From assembly GCF_004135585.1 (NCBI RefSeq), contig NZ_CP035501.1, forward strand, positions 5,341,501-5,405,500: a stretch of 64,000 nucleotides of DNA, in the 5' to 3' direction. The DNA is from Sphingosinicella sp. BN140058 (lineage in GTDB: Bacteria > Pseudomonadota > Alphaproteobacteria > Sphingomonadales > Sphingomonadaceae). The position numbers and the translations under genes were made by a program. This document shows positions 35,568 through 44,045 of this stretch, in pieces; the stretch's first letter is position 1, and each line of letters starts with the position of its first letter. The notes under the pieces were generated by a model, which had not been told where the DNA came from, did not search any database, and was given only the letters and a program-made list of their open reading frames with translations.

Positions 35568-36104
35568 ATGAACCCCGATTTCGATCTCTGGCGCAGCGCG
35601 GATCTCGCGCGCTGGTTCTTGTTCGCAGTCGGCGACGAACTCCCAATAGGCGATCTCGCCATCACTGCGTTCGACGGGCGCACTGCCTGCGTCGACGCCC
35701 GGTGGGCAAGCCTGCACGAAGTGGGCGAGGGGGAGGGGCGGGAGTGGGCGCGCGAGGCCCTGGGCGAGGCGCTCGCCACGGTCCGGGCGCGCGTCGAGCA
35801 CCGGATTGCCGTGGTTCGCGCCGAGACCATGGCAGCGCGCGCTGCACCCCTGACGCCGGAAACGGAGATCACCGCCGAGGCCGTGCCGGCGCTTTTCTGG
35901 TTGCTGAAGAGCCTTCCGGGCGTGCTGCGCGACGGACTGTCGGGGGATCCGCGGCGTGTCGGCGACGCCGAGGCAAGGCTCGGCGAGATCCAGACGCGGC
36001 TCAATCGCTCGGGCATCGCCGTCGGCAATCGTCTGGCGGGCTTCGCCGAGCGGCTCGATGGGCTCCGAAGCGAAGTCGGACGCCAAAGGCCCGACCGCCC
36101 CTAG
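35568..36104 (+). CDS. Unrecognised protein at the end of the eCIS cluster
   Basis: 178 residues from ATG 35568, seven bases after AGGAG. The N-terminus (FDLWRSADLARWFLFAVGDE) is compact, the middle is helical and charged, and the C-terminus (RLNRSGIAVGNRLAGFAERL) is an amphipathic helix. GC returns to the genomic level, unlike the two genes before it. No family is recognised. Plus-strand position and 28-base spacing suggest it belongs to the cluster. It converges on the LuxR-type gene, and both stops share the four bases CTAG. Confidence 0.7.
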   Translation: MNPDFDLWRSADLARWFLFAVGDELPIGDLAITAFDGRTACVDARWASLHEVGEGEGREWAREALGEALATVRARVEHRIAVVRAETMAARAAPLTPETEITAEAVPALFWLLKSLPGVLRDGLSGDPRRVGDAEARLGEIQTRLNRSGIAVGNRLAGFAERLDGLRSEVGRQRPDRP

Positions 36105-36772
36105 GGCATGGTGCGGGCGAGGGCGGCGTCGCTGCCGAAATCCTCGTAGATCGATCGGGCAAGCTGTCCGCGCGTCGCGACACCCAGCTTGCCGAGAATG
36201 CTGTGCACATGCTGCTTGACGGTCGACTCGCTGAGCCGGAGCTCGCGGGCAATTTCCTTGTTCGACAGCGCACGGCTGACGAGCCTTGCCACTTCCTGTT
36301 CGCGTGAGGTGAGGGCGGCGCGGGCCGTGGCCGCCTGCCGCGAAGGCGGGATTGCCGGGCTGCGGAAAAGGCCCCGCATCATCGCTGCGGCGATTTCGGG
36401 CGAGCAGCGCAGGCGGCCGTCGATCGCGTCCTCGATCGTCCCGCAGAGCCGCTCCAGACCGTCTTCGCGGCGCACGTAGGCGCAGAAGCCCGCAGAGCCA
36501 TGGGCAACCACCTCCGCTTCGCCTTCGACGAGGCCGAGCGCGACCAGCGGCAGATCGGGGAGCGTCCTGTGAAAGGCCCGAATCGGCTCGAGATCGAAGG
36601 ATTGGGTGGTGTCGATGATGCCGAGCTGGACGGAAACCGGCGGCCGCGCCAGCATGTGCAATTCTTCCAGGCTCGAGGCCACGGTCAGGGAGATTGGCCG
36701 CGGACGCGCGGCAAGAGCGCGAGTCATCGCTTCTGCCAGCAAACGGACCGACGTCACGATTCCGACGCGCAC
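36101..36772 (-). CDS. LuxR/NarL-type response regulator with atypical receiver
   Basis: 223 residues. The C-terminal ~65 form a LuxR helix-turn-helix: LTSREQEVARLVSRALSNKE, IARELRLSESTVKQHVHSIL and GKLGVATRGQLA. The N-terminal ~130 fit a receiver fold (MRVGIVTSVRLLAEAM, LGIIDTTQSFDLEP). However, the usual acidic pair at the start is absent and the conserved lysine region reads AYVRRED. Phosphorylation is therefore doubtful. Its position at the end of the eCIS cluster makes it a candidate regulator of it; the histidine kinase at 37440 could be a partner (inference). Confidence 0.87.
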   Translation of the reverse strand: MRVGIVTSVRLLAEAMTRALAARPRPISLTVASSLEELHMLARPPVSVQLGIIDTTQSFDLEPIRAFHRTLPDLPLVALGLVEGEAEVVAHGSAGFCAYVRREDGLERLCGTIEDAIDGRLRCSPEIAAAMMRGLFRSPAIPPSRQAATARAALTSREQEVARLVSRALSNKEIARELRLSESTVKQHVHSILGKLGVATRGQLARSIYEDFGSDAALARTMP

Positions 36773-37439
36773 ATTCGTCTCCGGGTTCGCCTACACGAAG
36801 AAAGTGAGCGTTTTTCAATCTGGTACAGCCAGATCGATCCCACCCGAGGGGCGCAGTATAACCTAAGTTGCGCGTTCGTGCACGCGCCAAGACCTGAAAG
36901 GTCCATAATGATCTAATCATTTCGATCGGACAACATCTGGCGATGCTTAGCGGAGTGATTTGTCAATCGATCGCACATGCTTCGGGTCAGGGTTCGGCAA
37001 TGGTCAATATCTATTCTGGTTTAGCGATGTTCGTGCATTTGCGGCTGTTGCTCTTGAGCGTGCAAGATATGGTGTGCCATGAAGCTTGAGTCCCAAGCAA
37101 GTGGGACGGGTTCCGCGGTTGGGAATGAACGCATGCAGAGGCATCTGCGGGATGTCCGATCGCGATCGGAGGAGCCCCACCTCCGCTGAACGTAAGTGCG
37201 ATAATATACATTATGTAAAATGTGGGTTGATGGTCGCGGTGGCTGTTTCACCCGCAGCGGTGACCCGGTCGTCATCCTGGCCGAAGGCGCTGGGCCGAAA
37301 CACCATACTTTTCAGGGAAATTACGGAGTTGCGGCTTCAGACTTGCTTGTAGTCTCGATCGTAGGCGCGAGGAACCTCCGCTCTTGTCGCGGCAGGTCGA
37401 TGCCGGATCGAGGGCAAATCGCCGAGGGAATTCTCTGCC
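36773..37439. other. 667-base intergenic region
   Basis: Separates the divergent LuxR-type gene and the histidine kinase gene. I find no convincing coding sequence. It is more AT-rich than its surroundings, especially 37198-37225 (ATAATATACATTATG). Two perfect inverted repeats stand out: AATGAT-cta-ATCATT at 36907-36921 and GTCCCA-agcaag-TGGGAC at 37090-37107. They may be operators or a small RNA/leader; no firm promoter could be placed. Confidence 0.5.
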
Positions 37440-38861
37440 ATGGTCAATCGAGGATGGACGCGCTTCATCGCCAGCCGTGGCGAAAAGCTGTCGATCCTGA
37501 TCGCGGCCGGCCTGCTCGCCTGTCTGTCGCTCCGCTACGAGCTTTTCGAGCAGCTGATCGCGTTCAGCGCCACGCATGAAGCCTGGGAGCTGGACGAGAT
37601 CTTCGTGGTCGTCTTCTTCGCCGGCCTGTGCTCGACGGCGCTGCTGATCCTTCGGGCACGCGATCTTCGGCGCGAAGTCGCAGCGCGGATGACGTTCGAG
37701 GCTGCCGAGCATGATCGCGTTCAGCGCGAACGCGACCGGCTTCACAACCTGTTCGAGCAGAGCCCGAGCTTCATGGCGATCTCCTACGGTGCCGATCACA
37801 GGTTCGAGTTCGTCAACTCCGCCTACGAGACGCTCGTGCAACGGCCTCGCGAGCGGCTGATCGGGCGCACGGTGGCCGACGTGTTTCCGGCCGTGCTGCG
37901 GATCGGCATCATTCCGATCATGGACGACGTGTTTCGAACGGGAACGCCCTTCTCGGCCCGGCATGTCCGGATCAATCTCGCCGAGGATTACGAGGACCCG
38001 CAGTTCGAGCGCGTGATCAACTGGGTCTGCCACCCCTATCGGAACTCCGACGGCGCCATCGTCGGTCTGTTCAGCGAAGGTACCGACATCACCGAGCAGA
38101 TCGCAGCCGAAGAGCAGGTTCGCCGCCTCACCTCGGAACTGATCCATGTCGCGCGGGTCAGCGCGATGGGCACAATGGCATCGACGCTGGCGCACGAACT
38201 CAACCAGCCCCTCACCGCCATCACCAACTACGCGGCCACCGCGGAGATCGTCTGCAAACAGCGTGAGGTGGCTGAGGACGATCCGCTGTTCGCAGCGCTG
38301 AGCGCGATCAAGGGTGCGAGCTTGCGCGCCGGCGACATCATCCGCCGCCTCCGCCGAATGTGCGCGCGCGAGACCGCCAAGACCCAGCCGGTGCGGGTCG
38401 CCGATCTCGTCGACGACGCCTTGAAGCTCGCCTTGATCAACTTCGCCGAACGCCGACCGACGGTCCGGGTGTCCGTGCCCCCTTCCCTTCATGTGCTCGC
38501 CGATCCGATCCAGATTCAGCAGGTGCTGGTAAACCTCGTCCGCAACGCCGCCGAAGCGATGGCCGATGCGCCGGTCCGGTCCCTGCGGTTGACGGCGGAG
38601 GCGACCGGCGCCCTGGCCGAAATCTCCGTGAGCGATAGTGGGCCGGGCCTCTCCAGGGACGCGCTCGGACGGTTGTTCGAGCCGTTCACGACGACGAAAG
38701 CCGATGGCATGGGTATCGGGCTGTCGATCTCGCGCACGATCGTCGAATCGCATGGCGGCCGGATCTCCGCCAGCAATGCGCCGGAGGGCGGCTGCACCTT
38801 CCGGTTCAGCCTCAGACTCGCCAATCAGAGGGCGCATGCAGAAGCCGAGGCCGCAGACTGA
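37440..38861 (+). CDS. FixL-like PAS sensor histidine kinase
   Basis: 473 residues. Two hydrophobic segments (~17-30, LSILIAAGLLACLSL; ~53-70, EIFVVVFFAGLCSTALLIL) anchor it in the membrane. A PAS domain follows (LHNLFEQSPSFMAISY to GLFSEGTDITEQ), then a HisKA domain with H-box STLAHELNQPLTAI, and an HATPase domain (N-box NLVRNAAEAM; DSGPGL; GMGIGLSISRTIVESHGG). The kinase half is of the FixL/DctB-type family. I see no clear haem-binding histidine, so oxygen sensing should not be assumed. Its partner may be the LuxR-type regulator across the intergenic gap. The stop is 4 bases from the convergent cfa. Confidence 0.9.
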   Translation: MVNRGWTRFIASRGEKLSILIAAGLLACLSLRYELFEQLIAFSATHEAWELDEIFVVVFFAGLCSTALLILRARDLRREVAARMTFEAAEHDRVQRERDRLHNLFEQSPSFMAISYGADHRFEFVNSAYETLVQRPRERLIGRTVADVFPAVLRIGIIPIMDDVFRTGTPFSARHVRINLAEDYEDPQFERVINWVCHPYRNSDGAIVGLFSEGTDITEQIAAEEQVRRLTSELIHVARVSAMGTMASTLAHELNQPLTAITNYAATAEIVCKQREVAEDDPLFAALSAIKGASLRAGDIIRRLRRMCARETAKTQPVRVADLVDDALKLALINFAERRPTVRVSVPPSLHVLADPIQIQQVLVNLVRNAAEAMADAPVRSLRLTAEATGALAEISVSDSGPGLSRDALGRLFEPFTTTKADGMGIGLSISRTIVESHGGRISASNAPEGGCTFRFSLRLANQRAHAEAEAAD

Positions 38862-38864
38862 CCC

Positions 38865-40175
38865 TCAGGCTTCCAGCGCCTCCGCCGATGGCCGCTGGCC
38901 GAGCCGGCGCTCTTCCTCGATCATGTAATCGCGGGTGAGCGGCAGCGCCCAACGGCTGCGGGCGAACTGGATCTGGAAGTTGCACAGGCCGCCATATCGA
39001 AAGGCGGCAGCGGCGCCGGCCAGGTAATATTGCCACATTCGGAAGAAGCGCGGATCATAGAGCGCCTCGATCTCCGCACGGTGTTCCTCCGCGCGGCGGT
39101 ACCAATGTTCCAGCGTCAACGCATAATGGACGCGGAGCACCTCGACGTCCGTCGCCATCAGGCGCGTGCTCTGACTCACCTCAAGGATCTCCGACAGGGA
39201 CGGCGAGTAACCACCTGGAAAGATGTACTTTCTCGTCCAGGCATCGGTCGTGCCCGGAGCGCCGTAGCGGCCGATCGTGTGCAGCAGCATGACGCCGTCC
39301 TCGGTCAGCAGCTCACGGCATTTGCGGAAGAAACCCTCATATTGCGGCGGGCCGACATGCTCGAACATGCCGACCGACACGATCCGGTCGAACGGACCTT
39401 CGACGTCGCGATAATCGCGCAGCTCGAAGCGCACCCGGTCGGCGACGCCAGCCTCCTCGGCACGGCGGCGGGCGACGGCCAGTTGCTCTTCGGAAAGGGT
39501 GATACCCAGCACGTCGACGTCGGCGACGCGGTTGAGATACAGCGCCATGCCGCCCCAGCCGCAGCCGATGTCGAGCACCCGCTGCCCGGGACGCAGGTGC
39601 AGCTTGGCAGCAATGTGCGCCTTTTTCGCCGCCTGTGCAGCGTCGAGCGTGGTCTCCTCCGACGGAAAATAGGCGCAGCTATATTGCCGGTCCGGATCGA
39701 GGAAGAGCTCGTAGAGCCTGCCCGAGAGATCGTAATGATGGGCGACGTTGCGGCGCGAGCGTGAGCGCCAGTTGAGCCGATCGACACGCGCCTTGAGGCC
39801 GCTCCGCTTCAGCCAGTTTCGCTTCCGACCGCGCTGCTCCCATTGCGCATTGCCCTTGATCAGGGTCACGAGATCGATGATCTCGCCGCGCTCGACGATC
39901 AGGCGTCCGTCCATATAGGCTTCGCCCGCCCCCAATGCCGGGTCCCTGAGGATCTGGCGGGTGACGCGCGCGTCCGCGAAACGGATGGTGACCGAGGGAA
40001 ACGCCTCATCGGGGGCGCCGATCGCATGCGGCCGGCCGCGATGATCGATGATCAGCAATTCGCCCCGCCGGATCAGGCGGCGGAGATGCCCCACCAACAG
40101 AAAGATCGGAGAAGGCCGCCAGGCCGGGGCCCGGCCGGGCTGCTGGGACGCGCCATGTCGAACTTGTTGGTCCAT
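38865..40175 (-). CDS. cfa: Cyclopropane-fatty-acyl-phospholipid synthase
   Basis: 436 residues. It adds a methylene group from S-adenosylmethionine to cis double bonds of membrane phospholipid acyl chains. The N-terminal part (AGEAYMDGRLIVERGEIIDL) is the family lipid-binding module. HHYDLSGRLYELFLD precedes the SAM-binding motif VLDIGCGWGGMAL. VSVGMFEHVG, HTIGRYG and the C-terminal RVHYALTLEHWYRR follow. All conserved blocks of Cfa/CmaA are present. ATG 40175 is the chosen start. Confidence 0.93.
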   Translation of the reverse strand: MDQQVRHGASQQPGRAPAWRPSPIFLLVGHLRRLIRRGELLIIDHRGRPHAIGAPDEAFPSVTIRFADARVTRQILRDPALGAGEAYMDGRLIVERGEIIDLVTLIKGNAQWEQRGRKRNWLKRSGLKARVDRLNWRSRSRRNVAHHYDLSGRLYELFLDPDRQYSCAYFPSEETTLDAAQAAKKAHIAAKLHLRPGQRVLDIGCGWGGMALYLNRVADVDVLGITLSEEQLAVARRRAEEAGVADRVRFELRDYRDVEGPFDRIVSVGMFEHVGPPQYEGFFRKCRELLTEDGVMLLHTIGRYGAPGTTDAWTRKYIFPGGYSPSLSEILEVSQSTRLMATDVEVLRVHYALTLEHWYRRAEEHRAEIEALYDPRFFRMWQYYLAGAAAAFRYGGLCNFQIQFARSRWALPLTRDYMIEEERRLGQRPSAEALEA

Positions 40176-40288
40176 GATCCACCTGAACAGGAAGCCACAT
40201 CTTCGCGCTCTCGCAAACGCGTTCGCTTCGTATCACCAAAGCCGGGGCCTGCCACCCTCTTCCGCGCCACCCAGCCGGTCGGCGGGCC

Positions 40289-40903
40289 TCAGGGCTTCAA
40301 GATCAGCCACTCACCCTCGACGCCCCAGGCCGACAGCGAAGACAGGAAGTTCATCCCGAGCACGTTCATCGTTCCGAAGGCCTCGGAAACGTGGACCGGC
40401 AGATCCTGCCGCACGATCGCGCCGACCTGAAGCTTCGCGATGCGCCCGCGCTGCGCCTGGACGATGCCGTTCGCGGTATCGACCACCACCGGAAGGTCGC
40501 TCGACGCGCCGATGCCCGCCCGCGCGGCGGTTGCCGCCGAGAGGCTGGTCACGGTGGCGCCGCTGTCGACCAGGAACCGCACGTCCTCTCCATTGACGCG
40601 GGCCGTCACCCAGAAATGTCCGTCCAGCGATTTGCGGATTCGAAGCGCGCGTCCGGCGGCGACCTGGGCCTCGCCGCCGCGCTCGTTCAGCACGCGTTTG
40701 CCGAGCGCGGTGAAGTCGTCCTTGAGAGTGAAGGCGACGAATAGGGCGAGGAAGATCAGCACCCACGCCCCGGCCATCTTCAACCCTTGCGCGATCGGTA
40801 TCCGGCGGACCAGCAAGGCGCTGCCGACGAGGACCAGACAGCCGAGCAGGTAGAGGAAGCTGAGCGCGTCATCCCCGTTGGCGGCCGCCGCGTGCAAGGT
40901 CAC
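40289..40903 (-). CDS. Membrane-anchored retropepsin-like aspartic protease
   Basis: 204 residues from GTG 40903, overlapping the stop of the upstream hydrolase gene. Two N-terminal membrane segments (~14-32 and ~41-60) are followed by a single retropepsin domain with catalytic motif LVDSGATVTSLS (D113), a strand GRIAKLQVGAIV, and the family ending NVLGMNFLSSLS. Such TIGR02281-like proteases form dimers to complete the active site (family knowledge). They are common in alphaproteobacteria and their substrates are little known. It is the last gene of the minus-strand run. Confidence 0.88.
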   Translation of the reverse strand: MTLHAAAANGDDALSFLYLLGCLVLVGSALLVRRIPIAQGLKMAGAWVLIFLALFVAFTLKDDFTALGKRVLNERGGEAQVAAGRALRIRKSLDGHFWVTARVNGEDVRFLVDSGATVTSLSAATAARAGIGASSDLPVVVDTANGIVQAQRGRIAKLQVGAIVRQDLPVHVSEAFGTMNVLGMNFLSSLSAWGVEGEWLILKP

Positions 40904-41664
40904 AGAGTGATTTCCTGCCCGTCATAGGCCGGCTCCACCCCGTCGGGCAGTTCCGCCACCAGCCGGTCATAATCCATGCTGTTGTCCATGTGGGTGAGCA
41001 GGGTGCGCTTCGGCTTGAGCTGCGCGACCCAGTCCAGCACCTGGCTGAGATGGGGATGGGTCGGGTGCGGACGGCGGCGCAGCGCGTCGACGATCCACAC
41101 ATCGGCATCTTCCAGCCGATACGCCATCTGATCGGTCATCTCGTTGAAATCGGTCGTGTAGACGATCGTCGCGCCGCCGGCGTCGAAGCGCAAGCCGGCG
41201 CTGTGGATGCTGCCGTGCGGCAGGTCCACGGTCTGCACCGAGATTCCGTTGATGTTGAGGTGATCGGGCAGCACATTGCCTTCCACCACCGGCGGGTAGC
41301 CCCCCTTGCCGTCGAACGCGTAGGCGAAGCGGCTCTGGATCACCTCCAGCGTGTCCGCTCGCGCATAGCCGACCACCGGACGCCGTTGCGCGTGATAGAG
41401 CTGCCGAAGGTCGTCGATGCCATGGCAATGATCGGCGTGATCGTGCGTCCAGATCACCGCGTCGACACCCGACACCTGTGCGTCGAGCAATTGCTCGCGA
41501 AGATCGGGCCCGGTGTCGACCAGGATCGAGGCGCGCTCGTGGCGGACGAGGATCGAGACACGGCGACGGCGGTTGCGCGGCTGCCTGGGATCGCACTCAC
41601 CCCAATCGTTGCCGACCCGGGGCACGCCCGACGACGTGCCGCAGCCCAGGATGCGAACGTCCAT
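40900..41664 (-). CDS. MBL-fold metal-dependent hydrolase (PhnP-like)
   Basis: 254 residues from ATG 41664. The frame extends to 41787 but only into tatD, so that extension is rejected. It opens with MDVRILGCGTSSGVPRVGND and has the metal motif HDHADHCHGIDDL (HxHxDH), VDLPHGSIHSAGLRF, an Asp in VYTTDFNEM and the final LLTHMDNSMDY. This is the PhnP/RNase-Z-like branch that acts on phosphodiesters. The ATGA overlap with tatD indicates coupling. Confidence 0.9.
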   Translation of the reverse strand: MDVRILGCGTSSGVPRVGNDWGECDPRQPRNRRRRVSILVRHERASILVDTGPDLREQLLDAQVSGVDAVIWTHDHADHCHGIDDLRQLYHAQRRPVVGYARADTLEVIQSRFAYAFDGKGGYPPVVEGNVLPDHLNINGISVQTVDLPHGSIHSAGLRFDAGGATIVYTTDFNEMTDQMAYRLEDADVWIVDALRRRPHPTHPHLSQVLDWVAQLKPKRTLLTHMDNSMDYDRLVAELPDGVEPAYDGQEITL

Positions 41665-42437
41665 CAGACTGCCTTCGAAAACAGGGTGCGGAAGTTGGCG
41701 CTGGTCCGTTCCGCCAGGCTCTCCAGCGTCTCGCCGCGAAGCGCCGCGAGGAAGCGCGCGGTATCGGCGACGTAAGCGGGCTCGCACGGACGGCCGCGAT
41801 GCGGCACCGGCGCCAGGAACGGCGAATCGGTCTCGATCAGCAGCCGATCGGCGGGCAGGTCCTTAGCAGTGGCCTGCAGATCCCTGGCATTCTTGAAGGT
41901 CACGATGCCGGAGATCGAAATATAGAGGCCGAGCGCGAGCGCCTTGGCGGCGAAATCGGCGCTTGCGGTAAAGCAGTGGATGACGCCGGTGAAGGCCCCC
42001 TTCCCCATCTCCTCGGCAAGGATCTGGTGGGTGTCGTCCTCGGCTTCCCGGGTGTGGACGATGATCGGAAGCCCGGTCTCCCGCGACGCCGCGAGATGGG
42101 CGCGAAAGCTCGCCCGCTGACGTTCGCGGTCGGAATGGTCGTAATGATAATCGAGGCCGCTCTCGCCGATGCCGACCACGCGCGAGTGCGCGGCACGCTC
42201 GACCAGCAGCTTCGTGTCGACGTCGGCATGCGCATCCGCCTCGTGCGGATGGATGCCGACCGACGCCCAGACGTCGGGCTCGCGCGCGGCGACGGCGATC
42301 ACCTCGTCCCATTCCGAACGCCGAGTGGAGATGTTGACCATGGCGGAGACGCCCGCCGACCGCGCGCGCGCGATCACCGCATCCTGCTCCTCGACCAGGC
42401 CTTTGTAGTTGAGGTGGCAATGACTATCGATGAACAT
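41664..42437 (-). CDS. tatD: TatD family metal-dependent deoxyribonuclease
   Basis: 257 residues from ATG 42437. The metal ligands are visible: FIDSHCHLN (HxH), VGIHPHEADAH, IGESGLDYHYD, LPIIVHTREAEDDT, GVIHCFTAS and LLIETDSPFLAPVPHRG. TatD enzymes are 3'-5' exonucleases linked to DNA repair. The gene sits one base after metG and overlaps the next gene by one ATGA. The metG-tatD-MBL order is common in alphaproteobacteria. Confidence 0.95.
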   Translation of the reverse strand: MFIDSHCHLNYKGLVEEQDAVIARARSAGVSAMVNISTRRSEWDEVIAVAAREPDVWASVGIHPHEADAHADVDTKLLVERAAHSRVVGIGESGLDYHYDHSDRERQRASFRAHLAASRETGLPIIVHTREAEDDTHQILAEEMGKGAFTGVIHCFTASADFAAKALALGLYISISGIVTFKNARDLQATAKDLPADRLLIETDSPFLAPVPHRGRPCEPAYVADTARFLAALRGETLESLAERTSANFRTLFSKAV

Positions 42438-42438
42438 C

Positions 42439-43995
42439 TTATTCCGCCGGTGCCTCGAGCCTCGGGAAGATCGGCGTCGGCGGCTGCAGCACAAAGCCGG
42501 ACGCCGCCAGACGCGCATAGCGCTCGGGATCGGCGAGCGCCGCAAGGCTCCGCTCCTCGGCCGGGATCCCCATCTGATCGAGCAACTTCGCCGCCGAGGA
42601 GGGAATGATCGGCGTGATCGCGACCGCAAGATCGGCGATCGCCTGGTAGAGGGTGCCGAGAACCGCCAGCATTCGCTCCGGATCGGTCTTGCGCAGCGTC
42701 CAGGGCGCCTGGGCGTCGATATATTGGTTGCAGGCGAAGACGGCGCGGAGCCACGCCTCGATCCCCTGGGCAAGCGCGAGATCGCCGAAGGCGGCGGGCA
42801 CTTCGTCCTGGACGGTGCGCCGCACGAGATCGAGCAGTTCGTCGTCGGCCGCTTCCCGTCGGCCGCCGGTCGGCAGCCGGCCGCCGCAATTCTTGGCGAT
42901 GAACGACAAGGTGCGCTGCGCCAGATTGCCGAAACTGTTCGAAAGATCGGCATTGACCCGGGTCACGATCGCCTCGGCGCTGTAGCTGCCGTCCTGACCG
43001 AAGGTGACGTCACGCAGCAGGAAGTAGCGCAGCGGATCGACGCCGAAGCGATCGGCGAGTTCGAGCGGATCGACGACGTTGCCGACCGACTTGGACATCT
43101 TCTCGCCGCGATGGAGGAGGAAGCCGTGACCGAACACCTGCCGCGGCAAGGGCAGACCGGCGGACATCAGGAACGCCGGCCAGTAGACGGCGTGAAAGCG
43201 GACGATGTCCTTGCCGATGATGTGCAGATCCGCTGGCCAGAACTTGCGATAAGTCTCTGAACCATTAGGATATCCGACGCCGGTCAGATAATTGGTGAGA
43301 GCGTCGACCCAGACGTACATGACGTGGCCTTCGGCACCGGGAACCTTAACGCCCCAGTCGAAGCTGGTGCGTGAGACCGAAAGATCCGAAAGCCCGCCTT
43401 CGACGAAGCGCATGACCTCGTTGCGCCGCGCCTCCGGACGGATGAAATCAGGCTGGCCGCGGTAGAGCTGAAGCAGCCGGTCCTGATAGGCGGACAGGCG
43501 GAAGAACCAGCTTTCCTCCACCGTCCACTCGACCGGTGTGCCCTGCGGCGACAGACGGGCACCGCCTTCGCCGTCGACCAGTTCCTTCTCGTCGTAAAAG
43601 GCTTCGTCGCGGACCGAATACCAGCCTTCGTAGCGGCCGAGATAGATGTCGCCCCGATCCGCCATCGCCTGCCAGATCGCCTGGCTTGCGCGGTGGTGAT
43701 CGGCTTCGGTGGTGCGGATGAAGCGATCGAACGAGATCTCAAGCCTCTCATCCATGGCACGGAAAAGAGACGACATTTCAGCGGCCAGCTCCGCTGGCGT
43801 GATGCCGCGGTCGCGCGCGGTCTGCGCCATCTTCAGGCCATGCTCGTCGGTTCCGGTCATGAAGAAGACGTCGCGCCCCGCGAGGCGCTGGAAACGGGCG
43901 ATCGCGTCGGCGGCGATCGCCTCGTAGGCGTGCCCGATGTGCGGGGCGCCATTGGGGTAGCTGATCGCGGTGGTGATGTAGAAAGGGTCGACCAT
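42439..43995 (-). CDS. metG: Methionyl-tRNA synthetase
   Basis: 518 residues from ATG 43995. Class I signatures: PNGAPHIGHAYEA (HIGH box) and GEKMSKSVGN (KMSKS). The connective domain has no zinc-binding cysteines, and no C-terminal tRNA-binding (EMAP-like) extension is present, so it is the short zinc-less type common in alphaproteobacteria. The anticodon-binding helical domain follows (~350-500). The open frame upstream of 43995 overlaps holB and is discarded. Confidence 0.96.
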   Translation of the reverse strand: MVDPFYITTAISYPNGAPHIGHAYEAIAADAIARFQRLAGRDVFFMTGTDEHGLKMAQTARDRGITPAELAAEMSSLFRAMDERLEISFDRFIRTTEADHHRASQAIWQAMADRGDIYLGRYEGWYSVRDEAFYDEKELVDGEGGARLSPQGTPVEWTVEESWFFRLSAYQDRLLQLYRGQPDFIRPEARRNEVMRFVEGGLSDLSVSRTSFDWGVKVPGAEGHVMYVWVDALTNYLTGVGYPNGSETYRKFWPADLHIIGKDIVRFHAVYWPAFLMSAGLPLPRQVFGHGFLLHRGEKMSKSVGNVVDPLELADRFGVDPLRYFLLRDVTFGQDGSYSAEAIVTRVNADLSNSFGNLAQRTLSFIAKNCGGRLPTGGRREAADDELLDLVRRTVQDEVPAAFGDLALAQGIEAWLRAVFACNQYIDAQAPWTLRKTDPERMLAVLGTLYQAIADLAVAITPIIPSSAAKLLDQMGIPAEERSLAALADPERYARLAASGFVLQPPTPIFPRLEAPAE

Positions 43996-44045
43996 GACTC
44001 GCGCCTTAGCGACAGACTGCCGAATGCGGTAGAGTGCGTGGACCT

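Noticed and set aside
6908..36104. Prophage
   Set aside because: Only tail-type proteins are present, with AAA+ ATPase and Pvc16 cap; no capsid, portal, terminase, integrase or lysis gene was seen.
6962..36104. Type VI secretion system
   Set aside because: Sheath is a single large protein rather than TssB/TssC, and there are no TssJ/L/M membrane proteins or ClpV; gpD and gpV are separate.
37220..37579. Small gene before the FixL-like kinase
   Set aside because: Overlaps the kinase start out of frame and has no ribosome site or domain.
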